DNA of 23,037 bases from DATBAT01 sp036271375 (GTDB lineage Bacteria > Acidobacteriota > Terriglobia > Terriglobales > Acidobacteriaceae): contig DATBAT010000361.1 of NCBI GenBank assembly GCA_036271375.1, positions 1-23,037 on the forward strand, written 5' to 3'. Position numbers and translations under genes: made by a program. The notes under the pieces are model-generated. The model saw nothing but the letters and a program-made list of their open reading frames with translations, was not told where the DNA came from and ran no database searches. Below are positions 1-8,817 of this stretch, piece after piece; positions within the stretch are counted from its first letter, which is position 1, and each line of letters starts with the position of its first letter.

Positions 1-304
1 GATTGAATGTATAGAGCCATTAAAAACTGATGTCAAGAAAAAAAAGGTGTTTGCAGCGCGTTAGAGCGATGCACGAAAGTCACCATCACGTGCGTGAAGG
101 AAATTTTTTCGCGATGAAAAATGAAAAAATGAATTCAGCACGCGAATTTTTGTCGGCGATCGAGTGAGCGACCCGAGAAATCTTGCAAGAAGAGATCGAT
201 GCGAAGTGCAACGCATCCTGGCCGAAGTCGAGTTTGGATTCTTTTGCTTTTGCCGCATCTATAATCGTGAAAGTCGAACGTAGAACGTCTTGGAGAGTAG
301 ATAA
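1..304. other. Non-coding upstream region of the thiolase gene
   Basis: This 304-base stretch has no convincing gene. It is richer in A and T than the flanking coding DNA, with several A and T runs between 30 and 150. It contains a short inverted repeat, TCACG-TG-CGTGA, at 86-97, and a TATAAT box near the right end. The only open frame of any length, 65 codons on the minus strand, would start on top of the TATAAT box and reads as low-complexity basic sequence, so I treat the region as regulatory or spacer DNA. The left edge may hold the tail of a spacer belonging to a gene outside the window. Confidence 0.6.
237..265 (+). promoter_or_regulatory. Putative sigma-70-type promoter of the thiolase gene
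   Basis: A perfect TATAAT hexamer lies at 260-265, 39 bases upstream of the ATG at 305. The -35 side is weak. TTGGAT at 234-239 is the best match but leaves a 20-base spacer; at the usual 17-base spacing the hexamer is GGATTC (237-242). The -10 box is clear, and the full promoter is an inference. Confidence 0.5.
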
Positions 305-1498
305 ATGGCTGTCGCAGACGATGTCGTCATCATTTCTGGCTGTCGTACTCCAGTAGGGAAATTTCAGGGAAGCCTCGCCGACTTAAGTGCCACTCAGCTC
401 GGCGCCATTGCGGTTCGCGAGGCGGTGAAGCGCGCCAACCTCGATCCCAAGTTGGTCGACGAATGCATTATGGGCAATGTTGTCTCCGCGGGCCTCGGAC
501 AAAATCCTGCGCGGCAGGCCGCGATCTTCGGTGGATTGCCTCCCGAGGTAGGTGCCATGACTGTCAACAAAGTTTGTGGCTCAGGATTGAAAGCAGTTGC
601 GCTCGCAGCGCAAGCCATTCAAACGGAAAACAGTTCGATCGTCGTCGCCGGGGGCATGGAGTCGATGACCAACGCTCCCTATCTTCTTCCGCAGGCGCGC
701 AAAGGATATCGTCTCGGCAACGGGCAAGTGGTCGACTCCATGGTGCACGACGGACTCTGGGACGTCTTCAACGACTACCACATGGGCATCACCGGAGAGA
801 ACGTCGCGGAGAAATACGGCATCACGCGCGAAGAGCAGGACGAGTATGCGGTGAATTCGCATCGCAAAGCGATCGCTGCCATCAAAGAAGGACGGTTTCA
901 GTCGCAGATCGTTCCCGTGGAGTTGCCGGCCAAGAAGAAAGGCGCCGCGCCAACCATCTTCGACAAGGACGAAGCTCCCCGCGAAGACACCAGCGTCGAG
1001 TCCCTGCGCGCTCTGAAGCCGGCGTTTAAAAAAGACGGCACGGTCACGGCCGGCAACGCTCCGGGAGTCAACGACGCGGCCGCGGCGTTGGTTGTGACCA
1101 GCGCTCACAGGGCAAAAGAACTCGGCATTCAGTCGATGGTCCGAATCGTGGCGCAGGCCACGAGCGGTATTGAGCCTAAATGGGTGATGATGGCTCCGGT
1201 AGGGGCTGTGCGAAAGATCTGGGAGAAGACGGGCTGGAAAAACGAAGACGTCGACCTTTATGAACTGAACGAAGCCTTCTCCGTCCAAGCAATGGGCGTA
1301 ATGCGCGAACTGAAACTCGATCCCAGCAAGGTCAACGTCAACGGCGGAGCGGTGGCGATTGGGCATCCCATCGGCGCCAGCGGCGCTCGCGTCCTGGTTA
1401 CGTTGATCTACGAAATGATTCGCCGCGACGCTCACCGTGGAATTGCTGCGCTATGTCTTGGAGGTGGGAACGCGGTAGCGATGGCAGTGGAACGGTAA
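305..1498 (+). CDS. Acetyl-CoA C-acetyltransferase (thiolase)
   Basis: This thiolase of 397 residues has the family's usual length. It condenses two acetyl-CoA to acetoacetyl-CoA, or runs the reverse cleavage, in the cytoplasm, feeding beta-oxidation, butanoate or polyhydroxyalkanoate metabolism. All three catalytic regions are visible: nucleophilic Cys91 in NKVCGSGLKAV, His354 in NGGAVAIGHPIGASGAR, and Cys384 in CLGGGNAVAM. NEAFS lies between them at about residue 268. The ATG at 305 is preceded by GGAGAG (292-297), about 8 bases upstream, and by a TATAAT box. The gene is monocistronic and ends 5 bases before the stop of the convergent acyltransferase gene, leaving no room for a separate terminator. 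The sequence cannot separate a biosynthetic (AtoB/PhaA-like) from a degradative role. A truncated 3-hydroxyacyl-CoA dehydrogenase, a possible partner enzyme, lies far away at 16164 and is not linked in an operon. Confidence 0.95.
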   Translation: MAVADDVVIISGCRTPVGKFQGSLADLSATQLGAIAVREAVKRANLDPKLVDECIMGNVVSAGLGQNPARQAAIFGGLPPEVGAMTVNKVCGSGLKAVALAAQAIQTENSSIVVAGGMESMTNAPYLLPQARKGYRLGNGQVVDSMVHDGLWDVFNDYHMGITGENVAEKYGITREEQDEYAVNSHRKAIAAIKEGRFQSQIVPVELPAKKKGAAPTIFDKDEAPREDTSVESLRALKPAFKKDGTVTAGNAPGVNDAAAALVVTSAHRAKELGIQSMVRIVAQATSGIEPKWVMMAPVGAVRKIWEKTGWKNEDVDLYELNEAFSVQAMGVMRELKLDPSKVNVNGGAVAIGHPIGASGARVLVTLIYEMIRRDAHRGIAALCLGGGNAVAMAVER

Positions 1499-1503
1499 AC
1501 GGG

Positions 1504-2751
1504 CTAACGTGAGGCAGCCGCAGCCACTGGAGGTTGGGGTTGCGATCTTGGCGACCGAGCCCATCGATCTTTGAGCCGGAGGAAATACGCCTCAAAGTAA
1601 ATTCGTGATAACACTGCAATGGTGACCGCCATGCACATTCCGAAGGCAAATCGTAAGATCATCAAATCGAATCGCGCGGGGATCGAATGCATGGCGGTTG
1701 GGAAGTAGTGCGAGATTAAGAAATCCACAAAGTCGAAAACCATCATATGGATTAGATAAAGGCCATAGCTGATCCATCCGAAAAACTGAAGAAGGGGCCG
1801 GCGGGCGAGCCACTTAAAAGGTCCGGACCCGAGCAATAGCGCGGCGCTTAAAAGTCCCAGAAACGTGATATTAATTCCCGTCGGACGCAGAGACACCCCA
1901 AGCAAGGTTGCGGAACGTAAAACCCCAAAGGGTGCGCCTAAGACTAGAATTCCGATTCCAACCAGCAGGCATAGAATCGTGAATCTCCGCATCTGTGAGC
2001 GTTCCGACAAACGTTCACGAGTCAAAACGGCGAGAATGGCTCCCGCTCCCAACCCGTCCGCTACCAACCAGGTATAGCCGACAGAATAGTTGAATCCCGT
2101 CAGGTATAAGGCGCCGCGAAATACTGGGCATGCGGCAACGATGAAGATTGCCGCTGCCAATACGCCGCGCCGAGAGAGGGCGCGGACAACGGCCGGCCAC
2201 GCAATGTAAAACTGTTCCTCAACCGCTAACGTCCACAACACCGTATATTGTGAAGCCACTCCGAACAGGCCTACTAGATTGGAAAGATAGAAAAAACTCA
2301 GAGTAATGAACGGCCAACCGACCGAACGATGCCACAGCATTCCAGTCCGCGGCAAAATAGCGAGGAGAATTAGCACGGTATAGTAGGCCGGCAGAATTCG
2401 AAGCGCTCTGCGGACGTAAAAGCGCCGGTAATAGTCAGGGGTTCCCTTTGCGTCTAACAGGATGCCAGTGATCAGAAAGCCTGACAAAACGAAGAAGAGA
2501 TTAACACCAGCCCAGCCGCTCATCGTGGCGGCCACAAACCACCTTGCCAATCCGGAGAGGTGATGCGGCCCGTAGGAAAATCCAAACTCATGAAAAAAGA
2601 CTACCGCGAGGATGGCGATTCCGCGAAGCGAGTCGAGTTCCGGCATCACTGGCCGGAGAATTGGCTGCAGTGCGGGACTCGGGGGGGCGAAACTGGTATC
2701 GGCCTGAGACTGGTTCAAGACGGGGAAATTATAGATGGTGCTGGAAAGCAA
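1504..2751 (-). CDS. Acyltransferase 3 family membrane protein (OafA/YrhL type)
   Basis: This integral membrane O-acyltransferase presumably transfers acetyl or similar acyl groups to a cell-surface sugar; the actual substrate is not shown by the sequence. Family signatures are LDSLRGIAILAVVFFHEFG (residues 39-57, with the conserved Arg43 and His54), FFVLSGFLITGIL (86-98), an Arg-rich segment RRFYVRRALRILPAYY (109-124), and WTLAVEEQFYIAWP (173-186). Many hydrophobic helices follow, as expected for a roughly ten-helix protein. The start is uncertain. The longest frame begins at a TTG (2751), 18 bases after the kinase stop, whereas an ATG at 2646, just before PELDSLRG, would give 380 residues. 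Neither has a good Shine-Dalgarno match. It is probably co-transcribed with the upstream sensor kinase. The extra N-terminal 35 residues are Pro-rich and unlike the membrane core. Confidence 0.88.
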   Translation of the reverse strand: MLSSTIYNFPVLNQSQADTSFAPPSPALQPILRPVMPELDSLRGIAILAVVFFHEFGFSYGPHHLSGLARWFVAATMSGWAGVNLFFVLSGFLITGILLDAKGTPDYYRRFYVRRALRILPAYYTVLILLAILPRTGMLWHRSVGWPFITLSFFYLSNLVGLFGVASQYTVLWTLAVEEQFYIAWPAVVRALSRRGVLAAAIFIVAACPVFRGALYLTGFNYSVGYTWLVADGLGAGAILAVLTRERLSERSQMRRFTILCLLVGIGILVLGAPFGVLRSATLLGVSLRPTGINITFLGLLSAALLLGSGPFKWLARRPLLQFFGWISYGLYLIHMMVFDFVDFLISHYFPTAMHSIPARFDLMILRFAFGMCMAVTIAVLSRIYFEAYFLRLKDRWARSPRSQPQPPVAAAASR

Positions 2752-2769
2752 AGTTTGGCGGACTTTGCG

Positions 2770-4893
2770 CTAAGTTCGAGAAAAACCTGCTTCGGCGCTC
2801 TTTACCAATGCGGTTGCAGGCAAAGTCACAGTGAACACCGCTCCGCTCACGGGGCCGGAAGCGACCTCAACATTCCCGCCGTGCTCGCGCAGAATTGCCT
2901 TGCAGATACTTAAGCCTAATCCGGTCCCGCGTCCCGGCCGCTTGGTTGTGTAGAACGGATCGAAAATATTCGGCACAACGTCCGCCGGGATGCCCGGCCC
3001 GTCATCCTGAAATACGATGGCAACGCCGCCATCGGTTTTTCCGGCGCGAATTCTCAGCGTGCCACGGTCGCGTACTTCGCGGATGGCCTGCTCGGCATTC
3101 AATACAAGATTCAGGAACACCTGCATGATCTGGTGGGGATCGCCATTGACCGTCGGCAGCGACAGTTCGGGAAGAAAGTCGACGGTGATGTTGTTCTTGC
3201 GCAGCGAATACGCCTGAAGGTGCAAGGTGCGCTGCACCAGCTCATTCACATTGATTACGCTACGCCCCGGTTCCGGCGGACGCGAAAAGTACACCAGGTT
3301 CTGTACGATCTCGACCGCACGGCGCGCCTGCTGCTGCAGGATATTCAGGTTCTTGCGGATGGGTTCACTGGTTTCTTCGTCCTGCAAAAGTTCGGTGACG
3401 CCCAGTACGCTGGTCAGCGGATTGTTCAACTCGTGGGCGAAGCCGCCGATCATCTGTCCCATGGCGGCGAGTCGTTCGCTTTGGATGATCTGGTTCTCCA
3501 GCTTCTTCTCGACCGTGATGTCTCGGGCCGACATGATCACGCCGCTGACGTTGTTCTCCGCGTCGTAAAGTGGACTCGCTGACGCCCGTACCGTCCGCCA
3601 GGTGCCGTCGCGATGGTGCGCGTCGTATTCGCAGAATCCGAACTTCTTCTCGCCGGAGATCACTTCCCGGTAGAGAGCCACGAACTGCGCCGGTTGCTCC
3701 TGATCGCTAATCTTTTTGCCGAGCAGGTCTTCGGGCCTGTATCCCAGTTGATCGCGGATGCGGGCACTTACGAAGCTGTAGCGTTCTTCGCGGTCGACTA
3801 CGAGGATCATGTCCGGGAAGCTCTCCAGAAGGTAGCGTTGGAATTCTTCCTGCCGTTGTAACGCTTTCTCCATTGCGCGGCGTTCGGAAATATCTACCAG
3901 GGTGCCTTGATAGCGGATGACTCTTCCCGAAGAATCCCAAACCGCGCGGGACGTATCGAGAAAAATTCCCGCCGAACCGTCCTTGCGGCGCAATGAAATC
4001 TCGCGCGTGCGTTCGCCGTGATCGCCAGCGGTTCTCCCCAGTTCCGAAGACTTGTGGTCGTCAAGGTTCAATGCCATGGGAGACAAAGCCACCAATTCAG
4101 CGGTACTGCTATATCCCAGCATGCGGACTAGCGCAGCATTGGCTTCCAGCAACCTGCCCTCGGGCGTGCTGAAGTAGACGCCTTCCTGCAAAGTTTCGAA
4201 CAGTTCGGTGAATCGCTGTTCCTTTTCCCGCGCGCCGGTTGCGTCGCGGGCCAGGACGCTGGCGCCGACGACTTCGTCGTCTTTCACGATGACATTGATC
4301 GCGCAGTCGAAGAAGAGCGCGCGATCGCTGTTCTTCTTTCGCACTTTGACAATCCCCGACCAGTTCCGTCCTTCGAGGAAACGGGGAAGACCCTGTTCTA
4401 GTTCGGCACGGGGCGGTTCATCCACGAATTCGAAGATGCGATGGCCGACCACATCGCCATACGATAAGTCCAGGAATTCCGTGGTGCGGCGGTTGACGGT
4501 GCGAACTGTGCCGTCGAGCGAAATGGCGAAGGCGATATCGTCGAACGAATCGATCAGTTCCTTGAAGCTCCGCTGGGAACGCGAAATTGTCTGGCCAAGC
4601 TGGTCGAGTTGCGCCTCGGTGACAGAAGCATTGTTCCGGGCCAACTCTTTCAATTCACCCATGCGCTTGCGGCGCCCGTAACTAAACGCGGCAAAAAAGA
4701 TGGCGACGCACAATACCGCGACAGGCAGAAATCCCAAGTGGTACGGCAAACTTTGCAGGCGGTCCCAGGTGACGGCGGCCAGCGCCGTGGCCAGAAACAC
4801 GACAAACAACATAGCCATCCGCCAAAGCCGCGTTTCCTCTTTTTCTAGTTGGCTGGCGGGCAGGCGTTCGGGCTGGTCTTCCTGATTTGGCAT
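2770..4893 (-). CDS. Membrane-bound PAS-domain sensor histidine kinase
   Basis: This 707-residue sensor kinase has two predicted membrane helices (about 24-44 and 53-73). Three consecutive PAS modules follow (about 108-220, 225-340 and 350-462), the second and third ending in typical PAC-like VDISER and SARDIT stretches. The C-terminal transmitter shows an H-box FAHELNNPLTSVLG with phospho-acceptor His487, an N-box LNLVLNAEQAI (Asn599), a G1 box DDGPGIP (630-636), an F-box FDPFYTT (644-650), and a G2 box GTGLGLSI (656-663). The FAHELNNPL H-box resembles NtrB/AtoS-like kinases. No receiver domain is fused and no response regulator gene is adjacent, so its partner is unknown. The ATG at 4893 has only a distant AGGA upstream. 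It is followed after 18 bases by the acyltransferase gene, suggesting a two-gene operon. The divergent spacer upstream carries a CRP-like site. Confidence 0.93.
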   Translation of the reverse strand: MPNQEDQPERLPASQLEKEETRLWRMAMLFVVFLATALAAVTWDRLQSLPYHLGFLPVAVLCVAIFFAAFSYGRRKRMGELKELARNNASVTEAQLDQLGQTISRSQRSFKELIDSFDDIAFAISLDGTVRTVNRRTTEFLDLSYGDVVGHRIFEFVDEPPRAELEQGLPRFLEGRNWSGIVKVRKKNSDRALFFDCAINVIVKDDEVVGASVLARDATGAREKEQRFTELFETLQEGVYFSTPEGRLLEANAALVRMLGYSSTAELVALSPMALNLDDHKSSELGRTAGDHGERTREISLRRKDGSAGIFLDTSRAVWDSSGRVIRYQGTLVDISERRAMEKALQRQEEFQRYLLESFPDMILVVDREERYSFVSARIRDQLGYRPEDLLGKKISDQEQPAQFVALYREVISGEKKFGFCEYDAHHRDGTWRTVRASASPLYDAENNVSGVIMSARDITVEKKLENQIIQSERLAAMGQMIGGFAHELNNPLTSVLGVTELLQDEETSEPIRKNLNILQQQARRAVEIVQNLVYFSRPPEPGRSVINVNELVQRTLHLQAYSLRKNNITVDFLPELSLPTVNGDPHQIMQVFLNLVLNAEQAIREVRDRGTLRIRAGKTDGGVAIVFQDDGPGIPADVVPNIFDPFYTTKRPGRGTGLGLSICKAILREHGGNVEVASGPVSGAVFTVTLPATALVKSAEAGFSRT

Positions 4894-4987
4894 TCTTAAC
4901 CGAATCCTAGTTCATCGGCAGCAGCGGTACAAATCTTGATTGTGAGGCCATGTTGGCTCAGAAGTGGAACGGTTTGGGATGGTTGTC

Positions 4988-5016
4988 CGTCACACTGCAG
5001 TGTGACGTTCATCACA
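4988..5016. promoter_or_regulatory. CRP/FNR-like site overlapping a perfect 20-bp palindrome
   Basis: Positions 4988-5007 read CGTCACACTGCAGTGTGACG, a perfect palindrome. Its right half overlaps TGTGA (5001-5005), six bases, then TCACA (5012-5016), which is exactly the classical CRP consensus TGTGA-N6-TCACA. The pair lies between the divergent sensor-kinase gene and comM gene. A weak TTGGCT (5023-5028) with TATCAT (5048-5053), 19 bases apart, lies downstream toward comM. The repeats are seen directly; binding by a CRP/FNR-family regulator is inferred. Confidence 0.5.
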
Positions 5017-5119
5017 ATGGCTTTGGCTGTGGCGGTTTTATGGTGCGTATCATCCTCCGTCCCGCCCCATCTCTCAGGTTACGGGTATTTGCACCGGGCT
5101 GTCCGGACTCCAGGAGACC

Positions 5120-6670
5120 ATGCTCTATAAGACCCTCAGCGCGGCGGTTTACGGCATCGACGCCAATATCATCGAGGTGGAAGTCGATGTTGCCGCTCAG
5201 AAGAGCGCCGAAGATCATTTCCACACCGTCGGCCTCCCCGACGCCGCCGTGCGCGAGAGCCGCGACCGGGTCCGCGCCGCGCTCAAGAACTGCGGCTACG
5301 ACATTCCTTACACCACCATCACCATCAACCTGGCTCCGGCCGACATCCGCAAGGAGGGTTCGGGATTCGATTTGCCGATGGCTTTGGGAATTCTCGGTGC
5401 GTACGGGGGGCTCAACAAGAAGGAAGTTACCGACTGCCTTTTCGTCGGCGAATTGTCCCTGGACGGAGGCATACGCGGCGTAAGGGGTGCGCTACCGATT
5501 GCCATGGAAGCTCGCGATAAGAAGATCGCGCGCGTAGTCGTGCCGGAGTCGAATGCGCGCGAGGCCGCCATGGTTTCTGGGGTCGATGTGTATCCAGTGA
5601 AGTCACTGCTCGACGTAGTGCACTTTCTCAATTCCGGAAACGGGATCAAGCCGCTCACAGTTCACGGGGACGAAATGCTGGGAGAGGCGCAGCACTATGG
5701 AGCCGACTTCAAAGACGTCCGCGGACAGCACACCGCCAAGCGAGCGTTGGAGGTGGCGTGTGCCGGAGGCCACAACATCCTCATGATCGGCCCGCCGGGT
5801 TCAGGGAAGACGATGCTGGCCAAGCGCATGCCGACCATTCTGCCGCCGCTGACATTTGAAGAAGCGCTCGAGACGACGAAAATCCACAGTGTCGCGGGAG
5901 TACTCGATGCCAAGGCAGGATTGGTCGGAGTTCGTCCCTTTCGCGCGCCGCACCACACGATCTCCGATGCTGGATTGATTGGCGGCGGAGCGGTGCCGCG
6001 GCCAGGTGAAGTGTCGCTGTCGCACAACGGAGTGCTGTTTCTCGACGAATTGCCGGAGTTTCCCCGCAACGTGCTCGAAGTGATGCGCCAGCCTTTGGAA
6101 GACGGCACCGTCTGCATCGCACGCGCGTCCATGTCCCTCACTTTTCCCTCGCGTTTTATGCTCGCGGCGGCGATGAACCCTTGCCCGTGCGGCTACTTCA
6201 ACGACCGCACCCGTGATTGCCGGTGTACGCAGCCGATCATTCAGCGCTACATGTCGAAGATCTCCGGTCCATTGATGGATCGCATCGACATTCACATTGA
6301 CGTGCCTGCCGTGAATTACAAAGAGATGCGCTCGACTTCGGTCCCGGAAGATTCGGCGACGATTCGGGCCCGGGTGATGACTGCGCGGGACATTCAGCTT
6401 AAGCGTTTCGCCATCAATCCCCGCGATCGGCTGTACTGTAACGCGCAGATGGGTTCGCGGCACATTCGCATCTTCTGCGAGTTGTCAGGGGATTGTGAGC
6501 GTCTTCTGGAACGCGCCATGTTGCAACAGGGACTGACGGCTCGGGCTCATGACCGTATTTTGAAAGTTGCGCGCACGGTTGCTGATTTGGAGGGCGCATC
6601 GGCGATCGAGCCGAAACATATTGCCGAAGCGATTCAGTACCGAACACTGGACCGCACGTTCTGGGCCTGA
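5120..6670 (+). CDS. comM: ComM/YifB family Mg-chelatase-like AAA+ ATPase
   Basis: This 516-residue protein has the full length of the ComM/YifB family. ComM is known as a hexameric helicase that promotes branch migration when transforming DNA is integrated; a comparable cytoplasmic DNA-recombination role is inferred here. The order is an N-terminal ChlI-type domain (about 20-165), a Mg-chelatase AAA+ core (about 190-395), and a C-terminal helical domain (about 402-508). Walker A is GPPGSGKT (224-231) and Walker B is LFLDE (306-310). The family cysteine cluster is present as NPCPCG (354-359), with further Cys367 and Cys369. AGGAG (5112-5116) precedes the ATG by only three bases, but the N-terminus aligns well with the family. 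The gene converges on uvrC with a 15-base gap. Natural competence is suggested, not shown, by this gene alone. Confidence 0.93.
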   Translation: MLYKTLSAAVYGIDANIIEVEVDVAAQKSAEDHFHTVGLPDAAVRESRDRVRAALKNCGYDIPYTTITINLAPADIRKEGSGFDLPMALGILGAYGGLNKKEVTDCLFVGELSLDGGIRGVRGALPIAMEARDKKIARVVVPESNAREAAMVSGVDVYPVKSLLDVVHFLNSGNGIKPLTVHGDEMLGEAQHYGADFKDVRGQHTAKRALEVACAGGHNILMIGPPGSGKTMLAKRMPTILPPLTFEEALETTKIHSVAGVLDAKAGLVGVRPFRAPHHTISDAGLIGGGAVPRPGEVSLSHNGVLFLDELPEFPRNVLEVMRQPLEDGTVCIARASMSLTFPSRFMLAAAMNPCPCGYFNDRTRDCRCTQPIIQRYMSKISGPLMDRIDIHIDVPAVNYKEMRSTSVPEDSATIRARVMTARDIQLKRFAINPRDRLYCNAQMGSRHIRIFCELSGDCERLLERAMLQQGLTARAHDRILKVARTVADLEGASAIEPKHIAEAIQYRTLDRTFWA

Positions 6671-6685
6671 CAAACGAGAGTGCGG

Positions 6686-8536
6686 CTACCGCCGGAAATA
6701 ACTCTGAATGGCTTCTGCCTGGCTCCGCGTCACCACCGCAGACAGCGCCGCCGCATCCGCCTGCTTCACCCTTTCCAGACTGCCAAAGTGTTCCAGCAGT
6801 CGCCGCGTGGTACTGGCCCCCACGCCGGGTATCTCCCGCAACTCGGTGGCCCGGTCACGAATTTGCCGCCGCTTCCGGTGGAAGGTCACCGCAAAGCGGT
6901 GGGCCTCATCGCGCACCATCTGCACTAGATGCAGCACGGGAGAATGATGGTCAAGCACCACCGGTTCGTTCTCCTGCCCCTGCACATAAATGATTTCTTC
7001 GCGCTTGGCGATCGACGCCAGCGGCTGGTTGATGATTCCCAACTGTTCCAATGCGTCGGCCGCGGCATGCAGTTGCCCTAACCCACCATCGATCAAAATC
7101 AGGCTGGGGAATGGCTTCTGCTCATCCACCAGGCGCTTGTAGCGCCGCGTGACCACTTCCCGCATCGATGCGAAATCATCCACCCCCTCGACCGTGCGAA
7201 TAATGAATTTGCGATAGTCGGACTTCTTCATCCCACCGTCTTCCCACACCACCATTGAGGCGACGGTTTCCGCGCCCTGAATGTGCGAGATGTCGAAACA
7301 CTCAATGCGCCGGGGAAGTTCCGGCAAGCCGAGATTGTCTTGCAGCGCCTCCTGAATTGCCCGCTGATTGGGCTTCATCACCCGGAAGCGCTGATCGTAA
7401 GACTGCTTGGCGTTGCTGCCGGCCAAATCCATCAAGGCCAGCTTATCGCCGCGCTGAGGGAACACGATCTGTACCCGCGAAGCCCGCGCCCCGGACTGCG
7501 CCAGCTGTTCCGACAACAATTCCGCCAACGAATCGCAGTCGGGGAACTCAACTGGGACGTAAATGTTCCGCGGCACGTAAGGCTGGCCGATGTAGAGCTG
7601 GCCAAGGAAGGCGGTGAAAAAGTTAGCGGGATCGAAGCCCGCGGGAGGAGCCGTTTGTTCCCCTATATCAAACTCCGGCAAGTCTTCCCAGAAGAACTCG
7701 CGGCGGTCGAGGACCTTTCCGCCGCGCATGTGGAAGAGATTCACCGCCAGCATTCCATTCTCGAAGTGATAGCCAAAGACATCGGCGTCGTCACCCTCGG
7801 CCGATGCGATGCGCTGCCGTTCGTTTAGCTGCTCCACCGTCGAAATCAGATCGCGATAGCGCGCCGCGCGTTCGTACTCCTGCGACTCCGCCGCGCCTTC
7901 CATACGCTCATGCAGGGATCGCGACAGATCGCTCGCCCGCCCTTCGAGAAAAAGCTTCACGTCCTTGACCGCTTCCTGGTAAACATCCGGGGTGGTCAGC
8001 TCCTGCACGCAGGGGCCGAGGCAGCGCTTGATGTAGTACTGCAGACAGGGGCGAAGGTGATAGCGTGTCAAATCCACATTGCAGGACGGCACCAGAAAGT
8101 TGCGGTGAATGAGATCGGCGATCCGGTATGCCAGATTGGCGGGGAAGTAGGGCCCGTAGTAAGCCGAGCCGTCCTTGCGTAGGCGCCGCGTAACATAGAC
8201 CCGGGGAAAGCGTTCGCCCAGAGTCAGCTTCACATAGGGATAAGTCTTGTCGTCGCGCAGCAGGATGTTGAAGCGCGGCTTCTTCTGCTTGATGAGGTTG
8301 TTTTCAAGCGCCAGCGCCTCTTTGTTGTTGGCGACCACAATGTAGTCGACGTCAACCGCTTCCCGCAGCAGGCTGCCGGTCTTGGCGTCGAGGTCGCGGC
8401 TCTCATGGAAATACGACGCCACTCGGTTGCGCAGGCTCTTGGCCTTACCGACATAAATGACTTCGCCATCGGCGTTCTTGTAGAGATACACTCCGGCGGA
8501 GGTCGGTAGCGACCGGATTTTCTGCGCCAGATCCAT
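6686..8536 (-). CDS. uvrC: Excinuclease ABC subunit C (UvrC)
   Basis: UvrC makes the 3' and 5' incisions around a lesion marked by UvrAB in nucleotide excision repair. The 616 residues carry an N-terminal GIY-YIG nuclease (about 13-95: GVY 15-17, YVG 28-30, Arg39, Glu78), a UVR motif that contacts UvrB (about 205-240), and an RNase H-like nuclease. In the latter, Asp415 (FDISH), Asp483 (LIDGGLGQ) and His546 (RDEAHRFA) match the known catalytic positions. Helix-hairpin-helix repeats end the protein (LREIPGVGASTTRRLLEHFG, 566-585). Four cysteines, 152, 164, 172 and 176, have the spacing reported for the UvrC iron-sulfur cluster. The ATG at 8536 lacks a clear Shine-Dalgarno sequence; a TAAAAT sits only 12-18 bases upstream, so the message may have a very short leader. 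The gene is convergent with comM. Confidence 0.97.
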   Translation of the reverse strand: MDLAQKIRSLPTSAGVYLYKNADGEVIYVGKAKSLRNRVASYFHESRDLDAKTGSLLREAVDVDYIVVANNKEALALENNLIKQKKPRFNILLRDDKTYPYVKLTLGERFPRVYVTRRLRKDGSAYYGPYFPANLAYRIADLIHRNFLVPSCNVDLTRYHLRPCLQYYIKRCLGPCVQELTTPDVYQEAVKDVKLFLEGRASDLSRSLHERMEGAAESQEYERAARYRDLISTVEQLNERQRIASAEGDDADVFGYHFENGMLAVNLFHMRGGKVLDRREFFWEDLPEFDIGEQTAPPAGFDPANFFTAFLGQLYIGQPYVPRNIYVPVEFPDCDSLAELLSEQLAQSGARASRVQIVFPQRGDKLALMDLAGSNAKQSYDQRFRVMKPNQRAIQEALQDNLGLPELPRRIECFDISHIQGAETVASMVVWEDGGMKKSDYRKFIIRTVEGVDDFASMREVVTRRYKRLVDEQKPFPSLILIDGGLGQLHAAADALEQLGIINQPLASIAKREEIIYVQGQENEPVVLDHHSPVLHLVQMVRDEAHRFAVTFHRKRRQIRDRATELREIPGVGASTTRRLLEHFGSLERVKQADAAALSAVVTRSQAEAIQSYFRR

Positions 8537-8684
8537 GGGGATAGTTCTATTTTAAGGGATGGTTGGGTTTCGGGATGCGCAGCTGGAAAGGGCTTCGGAT
8601 AAAGAGGCACGACGGTCGAAGAACCAAATCCATCTTGTGTGAACTTTTTTGTCATTACTGGTTGATTTGCGAGCGGATCGGGCC

Positions 8685-8735
8685 ACCATATAAATTTTTT
8701 ATGGTTTCTGTGCGGTTTGCTCGGTAAAAACCATA
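8685..8735. repeat. ACCATA inverted-repeat cluster
   Basis: TATGGTTT at 8700-8707 and AAACCATA at 8728-8735 are perfect 8-bp inverted repeats around a 20-base loop. A third ACCATA at 8685-8690 forms an imperfect AT-rich palindrome with 8700-8705. The arrangement may be an operator or a weak hairpin between uvrC and the lipoprotein gene. The function is not known and the repeats are short. Confidence 0.35.
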
Positions 8736-8817
8736 TTCCACCCGCGCCCATTCTAAGTAAACTTTCGTAACTGGCTCAGATGACTAGACTTAGCAACCGC
8801 GTCCTAGATACCCACAA

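Noticed and set aside
61..258. A 65-codon minus-strand frame upstream of the thiolase gene
   Set aside because: Its start abuts the TATAAT box, it has no ribosome-binding site, and the product is a basic, Ser-rich low-complexity string.
581..1435. A 284-codon frame antisense to the thiolase gene
   Set aside because: It is the mirror of a strongly supported gene with all catalytic motifs, and its product has no recognisable domain.
6682..6692. GCGG-CTA-CCGC hairpin between comM and uvrC as a terminator
   Set aside because: Only four base pairs and no T-tract on either strand.
8230..8751. A 173-codon frame crossing the uvrC start
   Set aside because: Most of it overlaps uvrC in another frame and the upstream part lacks a ribosome-binding site and coding character.
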